DNA of 64,000 nt from Liriodendron chinense. Taxonomy: Eukaryota; Streptophyta; Magnoliopsida; Magnoliales; Magnoliaceae. The position numbers and the translations under genes were made by a program. The notes below the pieces were generated by a model, which saw only the letters and a program-made list of their open reading frames with translations, was not told the DNA's origin and did not search any database. This document shows, piece after piece, positions 1 to 7,884 of this stretch; positions within the stretch are counted from its first letter, which is position 1, and each line of letters starts with the position of its first letter. The stretch covers positions 3,782,001 to 3,846,000 of the forward strand of contig PVNU02000424.1 of NCBI GenBank assembly GCA_003013855.2, written 5' to 3'.

Positions 1-112
1 TGTGCTTCCATAACAACAATGCCAACTGCATGCTGCTTGCGGCTCCTTGTGAGAGGTGGCGGGATGAGACCCACACCTTTCAACTCCCTTGTGGCGAGTG
101 GGGAATAACTCC

Positions 113-115
113 CCT

Positions 116-163
<48 letters not shown>
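113..163. repeat. (TA)n microsatellite inside B aORF1 exon 1
   Basis: An uninterrupted TA run of about 50 bp begins after GGATA and ends at ATGCAAATCGG. The equivalent place in A holds only a short ATGTAAATGTCC-type sequence that codes through, so the array expanded inside what had been coding sequence. Confidence 0.9.
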
Positions 164-166
<3 letters not shown>

Positions 167-1288
167 AATCGGTTTCCCATTCCATGGGACAGTTGTTCCC
201 TAAGTCGGCTCTCTTGCTCCCATCACTTCCACTGACTTGCTACGGCTTGTAGGTGACGTCCCACCTGAGGATGAATTCCAGGGCCATCAAGTAAAATTGC
301 GATGGTTCTACAACACCTTTGCTACCGTCACCCCTACTACCGAGCTAGAGGCCCTCCACAAAGCATGGGCCATGATTGCTTACGCCTTCGGGTCCTTCCT
401 TTTCTGTCACGCGAACGAGAGGATCGATCCTAAATTTCTTCATTTGGTTGAGGATCTTTACCATCCCTATAATTGAAACAGGGCTATCTTGACTCATGTT
501 TTCCTGGGTTTGGACAAGACCTCTCGGAATAGCCGGTCCTTTACAGGCTTCTGGCTTGTCGCAGAGGTATTCTTTTTAACCTTCCCTGGAGACATTTGCC
601 TTCTTTCTTTCTTTGATCGTTATGTGTGCCCTTGCCCAGACTTGCTTTTATGACCATTTTTCCCATCTTGCGCCGAGGATACGAGATGACATTGAGCCGT
701 CTTTGTATCGCCACATGTACTGGCATCAGTAAAATCGTCAGCGGAACTCTCGAGTCTCTGGGGACAACTGGCGTGCTGACATAGACGGATTGACCGTTGA
801 GGATGTAAGTATCTTGCTTTCCTTATCCCTCGTGCTGCACTGTGACTGATTGTGATGACCTCATTTGTTGTAGTTTGCTCGGATGCCATACGCCAACTTT
901 CCTCTCTACTACACCCCTCAGCGCGTGGAGGTATATGATTCTTCATGCCTCCGGATCATGCTTTCTGACGCTGAATCATTTCAGTGGTATTTGGGTGAGA
1001 GGCTGCTTCGACAGATCACTGGGGTGGCTCGAGTCCCTTGTTCCGCACCTCCTCCGGCTGCTCAGATCCCAGCTGATGAGATATCTGATGCTCTTGTGGG
1101 CCAGCCCGAATTTCGTTTCACGATCCCGGATTGCGACTATGACGAGTAGTATTTGTTGTACCGACAGGGGCCTCTGCTTCCTCCGCTCTATATTCCAGGG
1201 GGTCGTCGCAGATATGCTAGCGGATCAGTGACAGCTCCTCTGATGGATCTTCATCGTCCGGAGCGGGATGAGAGGAGGGATGACGATG

Positions 1289-1293
1289 ACTAT
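1289..1293. repeat. Left target-site duplication of element A (ACTAT)
   Basis: ACTAT directly precedes the TGTAGACACC start of the 5' LTR. The same five bases follow the CA end of the 3' LTR at 26015-26019. Ty3/gypsy elements usually make 5-bp duplications. Confidence 0.95.
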
Positions 1294-1509
1294 TGTAGAC
1301 ACCCCACCTTCGGCTACACTGTTGGTAGAGATAGCCGGATGAATAGAGGACCATACCCCCAAATCCCAAGTCCAAACTCAGCCAAACTCACCCTTGTAAG
1401 CCCCATTCCATAGCCCAGTTCAAGCCTGAACCCAGTCAACCCAGTCCTAAACACCACCCTGAAAAACCCCCCATAAAAAAGGCCAGTCAAAAAAAATCCT
1501 AAAAAAGTC

Positions 1510-1660
1510 AAACTCACTGAGTCAACTCGCTGAGTTAACCCGCTGAGTCAACCCATCGAGTCAACCCGTCGAGTCAAAACACCGAGTCAACCCGTCGAGT
1601 CAAACCACCCAATCGACCCGCTGAGTCAACTCACTGAGTCGACCAGCGAGTCAAACAGCA
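1510..1660 (+). repeat. U3 short tandem array with TGAGTCA cores
   Basis: A degenerate 12-13-bp unit of the type CTGAGTCAACCCG is repeated about ten times. Three copies contain exact TGAGTCA, the GCN4/AP-1 type bZIP core. The 3' LTR (about 24705-24850) and the LTR of B (about 40130-40235, reversed) carry diverged versions with other unit counts. A role as an enhancer is an inference. Confidence 0.75.
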
Positions 1661-1708
1661 GCCCCGAGGGAGCGACCGTACTCGCTGGAAACCGAGGAGC
1701 GGCCGTAC

Positions 1709-1731
1709 GGGCGGCCCATGGCAGGCCGCCC
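1709..1731. promoter_or_regulatory. GC-rich inverted repeat upstream of LTR TATA box
   Basis: The arms GGGCGGCC (1709-1716) and GGCCGCCC (1724-1731) are perfect reverse complements around a 7-nt loop CATGGCA. The same block recurs at 24908-24930, 40035-40057, 15296-15318, 26676-26698 and, half decayed, at 20522-20544. It contains GGCCCA, similar to plant site II/TCP motifs. Confidence 0.75.
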
Positions 1732-1765
1732 GGACAAAATTACACAAACTGCCACTCCTCGCTGC

Positions 1766-1773
1766 TATAAATA
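1766..1773 (+). promoter_or_regulatory. TATA box of element A 5' LTR
   Basis: TATAAATA followed by a C-rich run, about 35 bp downstream of the GC-rich inverted repeat. It is the expected start region for the sense genomic transcript. The 3' LTR has the same box at 24965-24972. Confidence 0.8.
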
Positions 1774-2070
1774 CCCCCCTCCCCTTCTCATTTCAACATC
1801 CCTTCAAGTCCAGCCAGTCCGGGTGCGATCCGAGTCCCCTTTCCCCTTTAGCCCATTTTTCCACCAAGGAGAGCCCGAGTGAGGAGAGTCTAGCCCTGGT
1901 CCAGCCCAGCCTGACCACTGGTCCAAGCCTCCCAAGCCATCCAGGTCTTGATCCAGCCACTCGAAGCCAACCCCTTGCGACACCTCCGTCCACTCAGCTA
2001 CTCTTTTCCAGCATCATCTCATTTGCATCTAGCATAAGTGCAACATTTACTTTTCTTCCAACCCCCCTGC

Positions 2071-2354
2071 TTCACTGTAAACACTTTGATTATTCAAACA
2101 CACCGTATGCATCTCGCATAAAGCACCTGTCAGTTCGAGCGTATGCTCTGGGCTTGCCTGTTGTTGGAACCTGCCCATCAGAAACTCTTACTGTTCAGAC
2201 CTGCATTCATGCTTCACCATAAAACACCTTGATCATTCAAGCACACTGCATACGTCTTATATTAAGCACCTGTCAGTTCGAGCGTACGCTCTGGGCTTGC
2301 CCGTTGTTGGAACCTGCCCATCAGAAACTCTTACTGTTCAGACCCGCATTCATG
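2071..2354 (+). repeat. 142-bp tandem duplication in element A LTR
   Basis: Two direct copies, 2071-2212 and 2213-2354, share the core AGCACCTGTCAGTTCGAGCG and GTTGTTGGAACCTGCCCATC. Both LTRs of A carry the duplication. The LTR of B (about 39550-39700) has only one copy, so it defines a sub-lineage. Confidence 0.85.
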
Positions 2355-2818
2355 CATCATGTCATCCATGAGAATATACGAGGATTAAACTAGACTTTCA
2401 AGTATTTGATCGATTCTGTGAAGTAGAGACCGTATTTCGGTACGGGCAGTGTGTGGGGTGCTTAACCTCTTCCCACCCTGTAACCGTGATCCCTTACCTT
2501 GAATCTCTGGCCGCAGATCAACAGGAGTCATTTTAGAGGAAAGGATCTTCAGATCCCCTTCTCTAACGTTTCTACGGGGTCTAGCCGACTGTAGATTCGA
2601 AGTAACTGGCTAGTGGCGACTCTGGTCTTATATAAACTCATTTAAACATATCCAGCTTAACACGACAACCAAACGAAGCCCTCGAGAACGAGGCAAGCCA
2701 GTGGCACAAACGGCGATTTCGCACTCACGCATCCCCATCTCCTTCTTTTCCGAAAGGAAAGGGGAAGGGAGAAGAACGTCGTGTGGGAGCGCGGAAAAAT
2801 CGGTGAGGGTCCACAGAA

Positions 2819-2836
2819 TGGCGACTCCACTGGGGA
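2819..2836 (+). promoter_or_regulatory. Primer binding site of element A
   Basis: TGGCGACTCCACTGGGGA starts three bases after the LTR end and begins with TGG, as expected for pairing with a tRNA 3' CCA end. The same 18 bases occur reversed next to the B LTR. I do not assign the tRNA species. Confidence 0.85.
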
Positions 2837-3105
2837 TAAGCTAGTCCCACTAGTCGTGATCCGACTTAAAAACAGAATCCTTCCCGTACTTGAAAGTCAT
2901 TAATCCTCATACAATCTCATCTGCATAGCATTCTACCCAAACCCAAACAAAAAAAAATAGAAAATTCCAAAACAAAAAAAAAATAGAAAATCCCAAAACC
3001 CAAAAAGAGTAGAGTATAGTCCTCACCATTGCGCCACCTCGGGCTCAACGTGTTCGGAGACAGCTTCCCTTCCGCAGCATAATCCGCACTCGGGCTCAGC
3101 AAGCC
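2837..3105 (+). other. 5' leader of element A between PBS and gag
   Basis: Non-coding leader of about 270 bp. It has AAAAT-rich runs near 2945-3010 and ends at the gag ATG. Packaging signals would be expected here, but none can be identified by eye. Confidence 0.6.
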
Positions 3106-4293
3106 ATGTCTGACCACGAAGAAGAAACTCATCACTTCCCTGCTCTTGAAATGACCGAAGCGCAACCTCCAGCGCAACAGCCCATTGATAATACGCCAAT
3201 CATACAAGAATTGGCACAAGGAGTGAGAGAAATGCAAGAAATGCTCTTGCAATTCATGCAAGCACAAGCCACCGCAGCAGCCAACAATCAAGTTGGCCCA
3301 GTTCAGCAATCTCAGCAACCATGCCGGGTCCTCCCGGCCTCCAGTTCAAATCAAGCACAACCATCGGAGTCTGCCCAAGACTACCGACAGCAGCCATCTC
3401 AGCCCTTCGCTATGGGGCATCCTTCTCAATATCTTCCTGCGACGACAAGGCCATCTCAGAGCACTTCCGTTGCAGGAACATCCAGTCAGCTTCCAGTCAA
3501 TCTTGCAAACAACAATCTCAGTAGATCTCAGCATGTCCCCGCCGATGGGACACCTTTTCAATTCCAGCACATCCCCGCCGATGGGATTTCAATTCAATTT
3601 CCAGCAACAGGGACAGCACTGGCGAATGCCCACAACGGGGGTCAGTGTCAAGCCCACATCAATCAGCGGACAGTGGCGAATACCCAACAAGGGGGTCACT
3701 TCCCAGCATCTCAGCCTCCTGCAAACAGGAGCACTTTTCAATTCCAGCACATCCCCGCCGATGGGATTCCAGTTAATTTCCAGCAATCTTCAATTCAGCA
3801 AAATCCAGTTAATTTTCAGCAATCTTCAATTCAGCAAAATCCAGTCAATTTCCAGCAAGTTCCAGTTCAACCTTCAGTACAGTCTCCAGTTCAGTTACCA
3901 TCATTTCAAGCACAAGTTCATCAGAATCCAGTTCAGTCATCAAATCAATTTCAGCAACCCGCGGTTGCTTTTCAGCAAGCCCATAGGGTCGAAGACATCG
4001 ACCACTATGCCGAAGAAGAACGTGCCTTACTCCAGGAGGCACCAGTCGCTCGAACAGATCACTCAGGACTGGACGAGTTGCGGGAGCAGTTCCAGATCTT
4101 GCAAAATCAACTTCAGCGACAGCAAGGAATCGACTTACCTTCGACCAAGTTCAGAGACTTGTGTCCTTTCCCAGATGCTCAAGTACCTCAAAACTTTGAG
4201 GTACCAAAATTCAAGAGATACGATGGCAGCGGTTGTCCCACAGCACATCTCAAGGCTTTCTGCGGGGAGCTGAGTGCAATCGCAGGAAATTAA
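3106..4293 (+). CDS. gag: gag, N-terminal part (element A)
   Basis: 395 codons from ATG at 3106 to TAA at 4291. The protein starts with MSDHEEE and then is very Q/P-rich, with repeats of QFQHIPADGI (three times) and FQQSSIQQNPVN (twice, plus a partial third). The last 60 residues (around FEVPKFKRYDGSG) begin the retrotransposon gag/capsid domain, which continues in the same frame after the stop. B has GAA where A has TAA, so the stop is a single-base nonsense change in the middle of the capsid domain and not a normal end. The start is supported by the conserved ATG in B at 38841. This is the structural protein of virus-like particles. Confidence 0.85.
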   Translation: MSDHEEETHHFPALEMTEAQPPAQQPIDNTPIIQELAQGVREMQEMLLQFMQAQATAAANNQVGPVQQSQQPCRVLPASSSNQAQPSESAQDYRQQPSQPFAMGHPSQYLPATTRPSQSTSVAGTSSQLPVNLANNNLSRSQHVPADGTPFQFQHIPADGISIQFPATGTALANAHNGGQCQAHINQRTVANTQQGGHFPASQPPANRSTFQFQHIPADGIPVNFQQSSIQQNPVNFQQSSIQQNPVNFQQVPVQPSVQSPVQLPSFQAQVHQNPVQSSNQFQQPAVAFQQAHRVEDIDHYAEEERALLQEAPVARTDHSGLDELREQFQILQNQLQRQQGIDLPSTKFRDLCPFPDAQVPQNFEVPKFKRYDGSGCPTAHLKAFCGELSAIAGN

Positions 4294-4308
4294 GGGGCCC
4301 TTATTCGT

Positions 4309-7300
4309 TTGTTCCAAAAATCTCTGAAGGGCGATGCCCTAGATTGGTACACTTCATTGGACTGCCACCGCATCAGAACATGGGAACAGCTTTCCCAGGC
4401 TTTCGTCGACAGATTCGCATACAACCTCAACATGGCACCCAGAAGAGCCGACCTCGCAGCACTCAGGCAAAGGAGTGATGAAACACTATCAACTTATGTG
4501 GGACGTTGGCGAGCTATGGCAGCCAGAATGCGGACACCCATCGACGATGAAGAACAAATCTCCATGATTGTTCATTCAACATATCCAAGCATATCCGGGT
4601 ATCTCATCTCGCATCCATACGCGAACTTCTCGCAGCTAATCCGTGCTGGAGAGCAAGTCGAAGCAGGAATCCGTGCCGGGACGATTTCCCCATGGCCTCA
4701 TCAAGCCACTCCAGTCAAGAGGAACAGAGTGGAAGGAAGACCTATCGGGCACGAGAATGGAAACCGCAGTGGTTCACCTCCCCGCCCAACAGAGGTAAAC
4801 AACATCAACACCACTGCTCAAGGAAATCAACATGCTCCCCCACAGGGACGTCAACAGTATCATCAGAATCAAGTTCAGCATCAGCCTCAGCGGTATCAGC
4901 CACAACCGAATCCTCAGCCACAAACACCTCGACAACAGCAGCAGTTCAGGGGAAATGGCCAATACTCATACCAGAACAGGCAGAATTACAGGGAGTTCAG
5001 GAAGTTCACTCCACTCAGTCAACCACTTAGTCAAATCATGACTACGCTGGTACAAAAGCAGTTACTCACTCTGATGACACCTAGGCCTCCGCCTCATCCT
5101 CTGCCTCCAAACTACCGAGAAAATGAGTACTGTGCCTACCATCAAGGACGTGGCCACGCCACTGATCGATGCTATACTTTGAAAAATGCTATACAAGACC
5201 TAATTGATGACCGCAAGATCGTCATCTCGGTCCCTGGAACTTCTCCAGCAGCTTCCACCAACATCCTTCAGAATCCTCTGCCTCAACATCCGACGGACCC
5301 CAGTTCGTCTCGTGGCCCTGCAGTCAATAGTATAGAAGAAGGGGCTCATCTCGATCGCTTCTTCTCCCCCATCCAATCCATTCACGCCTACACTTATGAG
5401 CCAACAAATCCTCCTCCAGTCTTGCAAGGGGCAAGTCCCTTTCTTCCTTCAATCTCCGAGCCAGTAGCACTCGAAGGAGCACCTCCATATGATATACCAG
5501 TTGTTCAAGGGGCACCTTACAACCATTCAAGCTGGGAACCAGTCGTCCTGGAAGGAGCACAATCATACATTGAGCCCACATACGAACCTGTCATCTTGCA
5601 AGGGGCAACTCCAGAACAATCCAATCCGCAATGGAAGGATTACACTCATCAGCAGCAAGAGCCCGTTGTCTTGGAAGGAGCTCTTCCAGTCAAGCCTGTC
5701 ATATTGCAAAGGGCAAGTCCCGGAGGCGTATCAATCATGCTACGGCAGCTCGGACGAACAGAGAAACCTCCTGCCATATCAAGAGGACCAGTATTCATTC
5801 CATGGGAGCCTCCCGCCCCAGGAACAGTCAAGCCAGGACCACGACCTTATGTGGTCTATGAAGACAAGCCTCGATATTACCCCTTCAACACAGGCAACAA
5901 TGTAGTCCTCAAGGCAAAAGCTCCATACGAGGAAGATCTAGTACCCACAACAGCACCGTTGCAAGAACCGGTGGTCCTAGAAGGCAAAAGGGAGGAAAAC
6001 TACAAAGAGGTTCCATGGCACTATCCAGAATGTGCGGAAGTGGGGAACATGAATCCCAATGGGCGTTGCATCCGAAGAGATAATCAGAACAGAGGAGATA
6101 CCAAAGGCGCTCTCTCAGGCCTCGGCAACAAAAATGAAGCCGCATACGATGTGGCGACTCAGCTCAAGTCAATCCCTGCACAAATCTCAGTATGGGAGCT
6201 ACTCTGCACATCTCGCATACACCGAGAAATGTTTGCCAAAACCTTGAACGATGCTCATGTCTCCTCCGATACGGCACCAGAAATGATAGCTTTGATGATT
6301 GGACAACCCCTGGCTCCGCGCGCCATCACCTTCACAGATAATGAGTTGCCACCAGAAGGGCGCGATCATGGGCGATCCCTCAACATAGCCTTACGATACA
6401 AAGACCTCTGTGTTCCACTGGTCCTTATCGATAATGGCTCAAGCTTAAATGTCTGCCCACTCAAGACTGCAGAACGTCTGGGAATCAGTCCTTCTTCATT
6501 CCGACCTAGCACCATATGCGTCAGAGCATTCAACAACACCCGCCGATCAGTGGAAGGGGAGGTCGACATAGAGGTACAGATAGGTCCGGAAGTCTCCACC
6601 ATCACATTCCAAATCTTGGATATATCAGCCTCTTTCAACATGTTGCTCGGACGACCGTGGCTACACAAGGTTGGAGCTGTGCCATCAACCCTGCATCAAC
6701 GAGTGAAGTACATCTGTGGAAATCAAGTGATCTCTATCCACGCAGAGAAGGAACTCATCATTCCCTCCAATGCTGCTACCACTGAACCAGACATCCCGGT
6801 CATCGATATCCAGCACTCTGAAGAAGACATCCCGTTTCACAGTTTCGAATTTGAGACTGTGAACTTTATCGCTAATCCAGAACCAATAAGGGTGGACCGT
6901 GTCTTTTCACCGGCAGAGTGTCTGAGCCTCAAATACCGAATGAAGAATCACTTCAAGTCCAGAAAGGTACCGCTGATATATAACCAACGCAAATGGGGAC
7001 TCGGATACAGGTCAACATTCATGGACAAAAGGAGGAAGAAATTTCGGTGCTCACCCATCCAATTCGTCAAGCCAGGAGAACCTTGCAAAGATCCAGGAGG
7101 GAATCAACCGACTGCACTACACAAAGGCCTCCCGATGAGCCTAGTTTGGGCCACGTGGCCCCCCATTCGATGGGATCAGATTCTCGAACCATCTAAGCCT
7201 CCAGAAGAAGAAGAAAAGGATGAAGACGAAGAAGGAAGTCAAATACAGCAGCTTCAGGACCAGGTTACCCTGACACCTGCTCCCAACCAGGGGCACAACC

Positions 7301-7884
7301 TGCCCACGTCAGCATCAATCAACCAGGGGCACAACCTGCCCACTTCTCTCAACCAGGGGCACAACCTGCCCACTTCAATCAGCAAGGGGCACAACTTGCC
7401 CATCTCAGCACCAATTAGCAAGGGGCACGACTTGCCCATCCCTGCAGAATCAACATCATCAATCATCAGCCAGGGGCAGAAGCAGCCCATCCATTGGACC
7501 AAGAAAGGGAAGTGGCCAGCCCTAGATTGGTCTGATGTCCAGATTCCAAACTTGTGTCTAGCTGTGGAACCAGATGAACTGCAATGCGAGGTAAGTGATC
7601 CGGGAGGGACTGAGTGCGACTCAGATCTCGAACCCGACCAGCAAGAAGTCATGGTCATTGGGCCAGACCATGATTCTTCGCCCAAATCATCAAACCCCAC
7701 CTCTTCAGGGGAGGAAGTGTGGGGTCCTGAATGGTCATCTGTTCCCCTCACTTTTGAATCAGTCAAAGAGCCATCTGAGGGCTCTGGCTTCCAAAAAAAA
7801 CGCCTGTTTAAGCAGCGACCGGAACTTTGGAACAAGTTGGGCTCAATTATGGTCTGCAATGCCCGCTTGTTCAAAGTCCCATGA
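4309..7884 (+). CDS. gag-pro: gag C-terminal part plus aspartic protease (element A)
   Basis: 1191 codons in the same frame as gag 3106-4290; the first ATG here is only an internal Met. The capsid domain continues over residues 1-125 (LFQKSLKGDALDWY, then SDETLSTYVGRWR). A Q-rich linker follows. A zinc-knuckle-like CX2HX4HX4C lies at C275-C288. Then come P-V-x-LEGA/LQGA repeats (about residues 375-560), and an aspartic protease with active-site D708-N709-G710 and the later motif FNMLLGRPWLH. Further on are five or six QGHNLPTS/KGHNLPIS repeats (about 993-1045). The frame ends at TGA 7882, overlapping the RT frame by 290 nt. The DNG triad instead of D-S/T-G is common in this lineage. A GAG|GTAAGT donor-like site at 7590/7591 may allow splicing into the RT frame. 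Confidence 0.88.
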   Translation: MFQKSLKGDALDWYTSLDCHRIRTWEQLSQAFVDRFAYNLNMAPRRADLAALRQRSDETLSTYVGRWRAMAARMRTPIDDEEQISMIVHSTYPSISGYLISHPYANFSQLIRAGEQVEAGIRAGTISPWPHQATPVKRNRVEGRPIGHENGNRSGSPPRPTEVNNINTTAQGNQHAPPQGRQQYHQNQVQHQPQRYQPQPNPQPQTPRQQQQFRGNGQYSYQNRQNYREFRKFTPLSQPLSQIMTTLVQKQLLTLMTPRPPPHPLPPNYRENEYCAYHQGRGHATDRCYTLKNAIQDLIDDRKIVISVPGTSPAASTNILQNPLPQHPTDPSSSRGPAVNSIEEGAHLDRFFSPIQSIHAYTYEPTNPPPVLQGASPFLPSISEPVALEGAPPYDIPVVQGAPYNHSSWEPVVLEGAQSYIEPTYEPVILQGATPEQSNPQWKDYTHQQQEPVVLEGALPVKPVILQRASPGGVSIMLRQLGRTEKPPAISRGPVFIPWEPPAPGTVKPGPRPYVVYEDKPRYYPFNTGNNVVLKAKAPYEEDLVPTTAPLQEPVVLEGKREENYKEVPWHYPECAEVGNMNPNGRCIRRDNQNRGDTKGALSGLGNKNEAAYDVATQLKSIPAQISVWELLCTSRIHREMFAKTLNDAHVSSDTAPEMIALMIGQPLAPRAITFTDNELPPEGRDHGRSLNIALRYKDLCVPLVLIDNGSSLNVCPLKTAERLGISPSSFRPSTICVRAFNNTRRSVEGEVDIEVQIGPEVSTITFQILDISASFNMLLGRPWLHKVGAVPSTLHQRVKYICGNQVISIHAEKELIIPSNAATTEPDIPVIDIQHSEEDIPFHSFEFETVNFIANPEPIRVDRVFSPAECLSLKYRMKNHFKSRKVPLIYNQRKWGLGYRSTFMDKRRKKFRCSPIQFVKPGEPCKDPGGNQPTALHKGLPMSLVWATWPPIRWDQILEPSKPPEEEEKDEDEEGSQIQQLQDQVTLTPAPNQGHNLPTSASINQGHNLPTSLNQGHNLPTSISKGHNLPISAPISKGHDLPIPAESTSSIISQGQKQPIHWTKKGKWPALDWSDVQIPNLCLAVEPDELQCEVSDPGGTECDSDLEPDQQEVMVIGPDHDSSPKSSNPTSSGEEVWGPEWSSVPLTFESVKEPSEGSGFQKKRLFKQRPELWNKLGSIMVCNARLFKVP
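7285..7446 (+). repeat. QGHNLPTS coding repeats after protease
   Basis: A tandem array of 27-36-bp units around CAGGGGCACAACCTGCCCA, in frame in the gag-pro ORF. B has the same array (about 34540-34680, reversed) with different copy number and length. The function is unknown; the length change is in-frame in A. Confidence 0.85.

Larger units (their letters stand above)
1..1293 (-). mobile_element. Element B, left part (interrupted Tat/Ogre-like Ty3/gypsy retrotransposon)
   Basis: This is the part of element B that lies left of the element A insertion. It is the antisense-gene region of B, and it aligns with 16850-18113 of A on the opposite strand. B continues at 26015 once A and one copy of the ACTAT duplication are removed. 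The 3' part of B, including its 3' LTR, lies beyond the left edge of the window. It is placed on the minus strand because the gag-pol and 5' LTR of B (30514-40446) read on that strand. Confidence 0.85.
1..1293 (+). pseudogene. aORF1 of element B (PMD-like antisense gene), decayed copy
   Basis: This copy reads on the + strand, antisense to B, and corresponds to aORF1 of A (16841-18335). Exon 1 runs from before the window to 566, exon 2 is 640-804, and exon 3 runs from 874 to the A insertion at 1293. Donors at 567 and 805 and acceptors ending at 639 and 873 are GT-AG and match A; exon 2 is 165 nt in both copies. The PMD-type motif with WRDETHTFQLPCGEWG is readable near the left end. The gene is broken: a (TA)n expansion at about 113-163, TGA at 474-476, TAA within exon 2 near 730, and TAG at 1147-1149. 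The insertion of A then removed its 3' end. Confidence 0.8.
1294..2815 (+). repeat. 5' LTR of element A
   Basis: It starts TGTAGACACCCCACC and ends GGGTCCACA, directly followed by the PBS region. It holds a U3 array of GAGTCAAC-type short repeats (about 1510-1660), a GC-rich inverted repeat (1709-1731), a TATA box (1766-1773) and a 142-bp internal tandem duplication (2071-2354). It is 1522 bp against 1530 bp for the 3' LTR. The longest differences are in copy number of the U3 array and in a 60-bp patch around the TATA box. Confidence 0.95.

Noticed and set aside
3293..4273. 326-codon + frame overlapping gag
   Set aside because: The gag frame has the conserved domain and matches B; this one is a Q-rich shadow.
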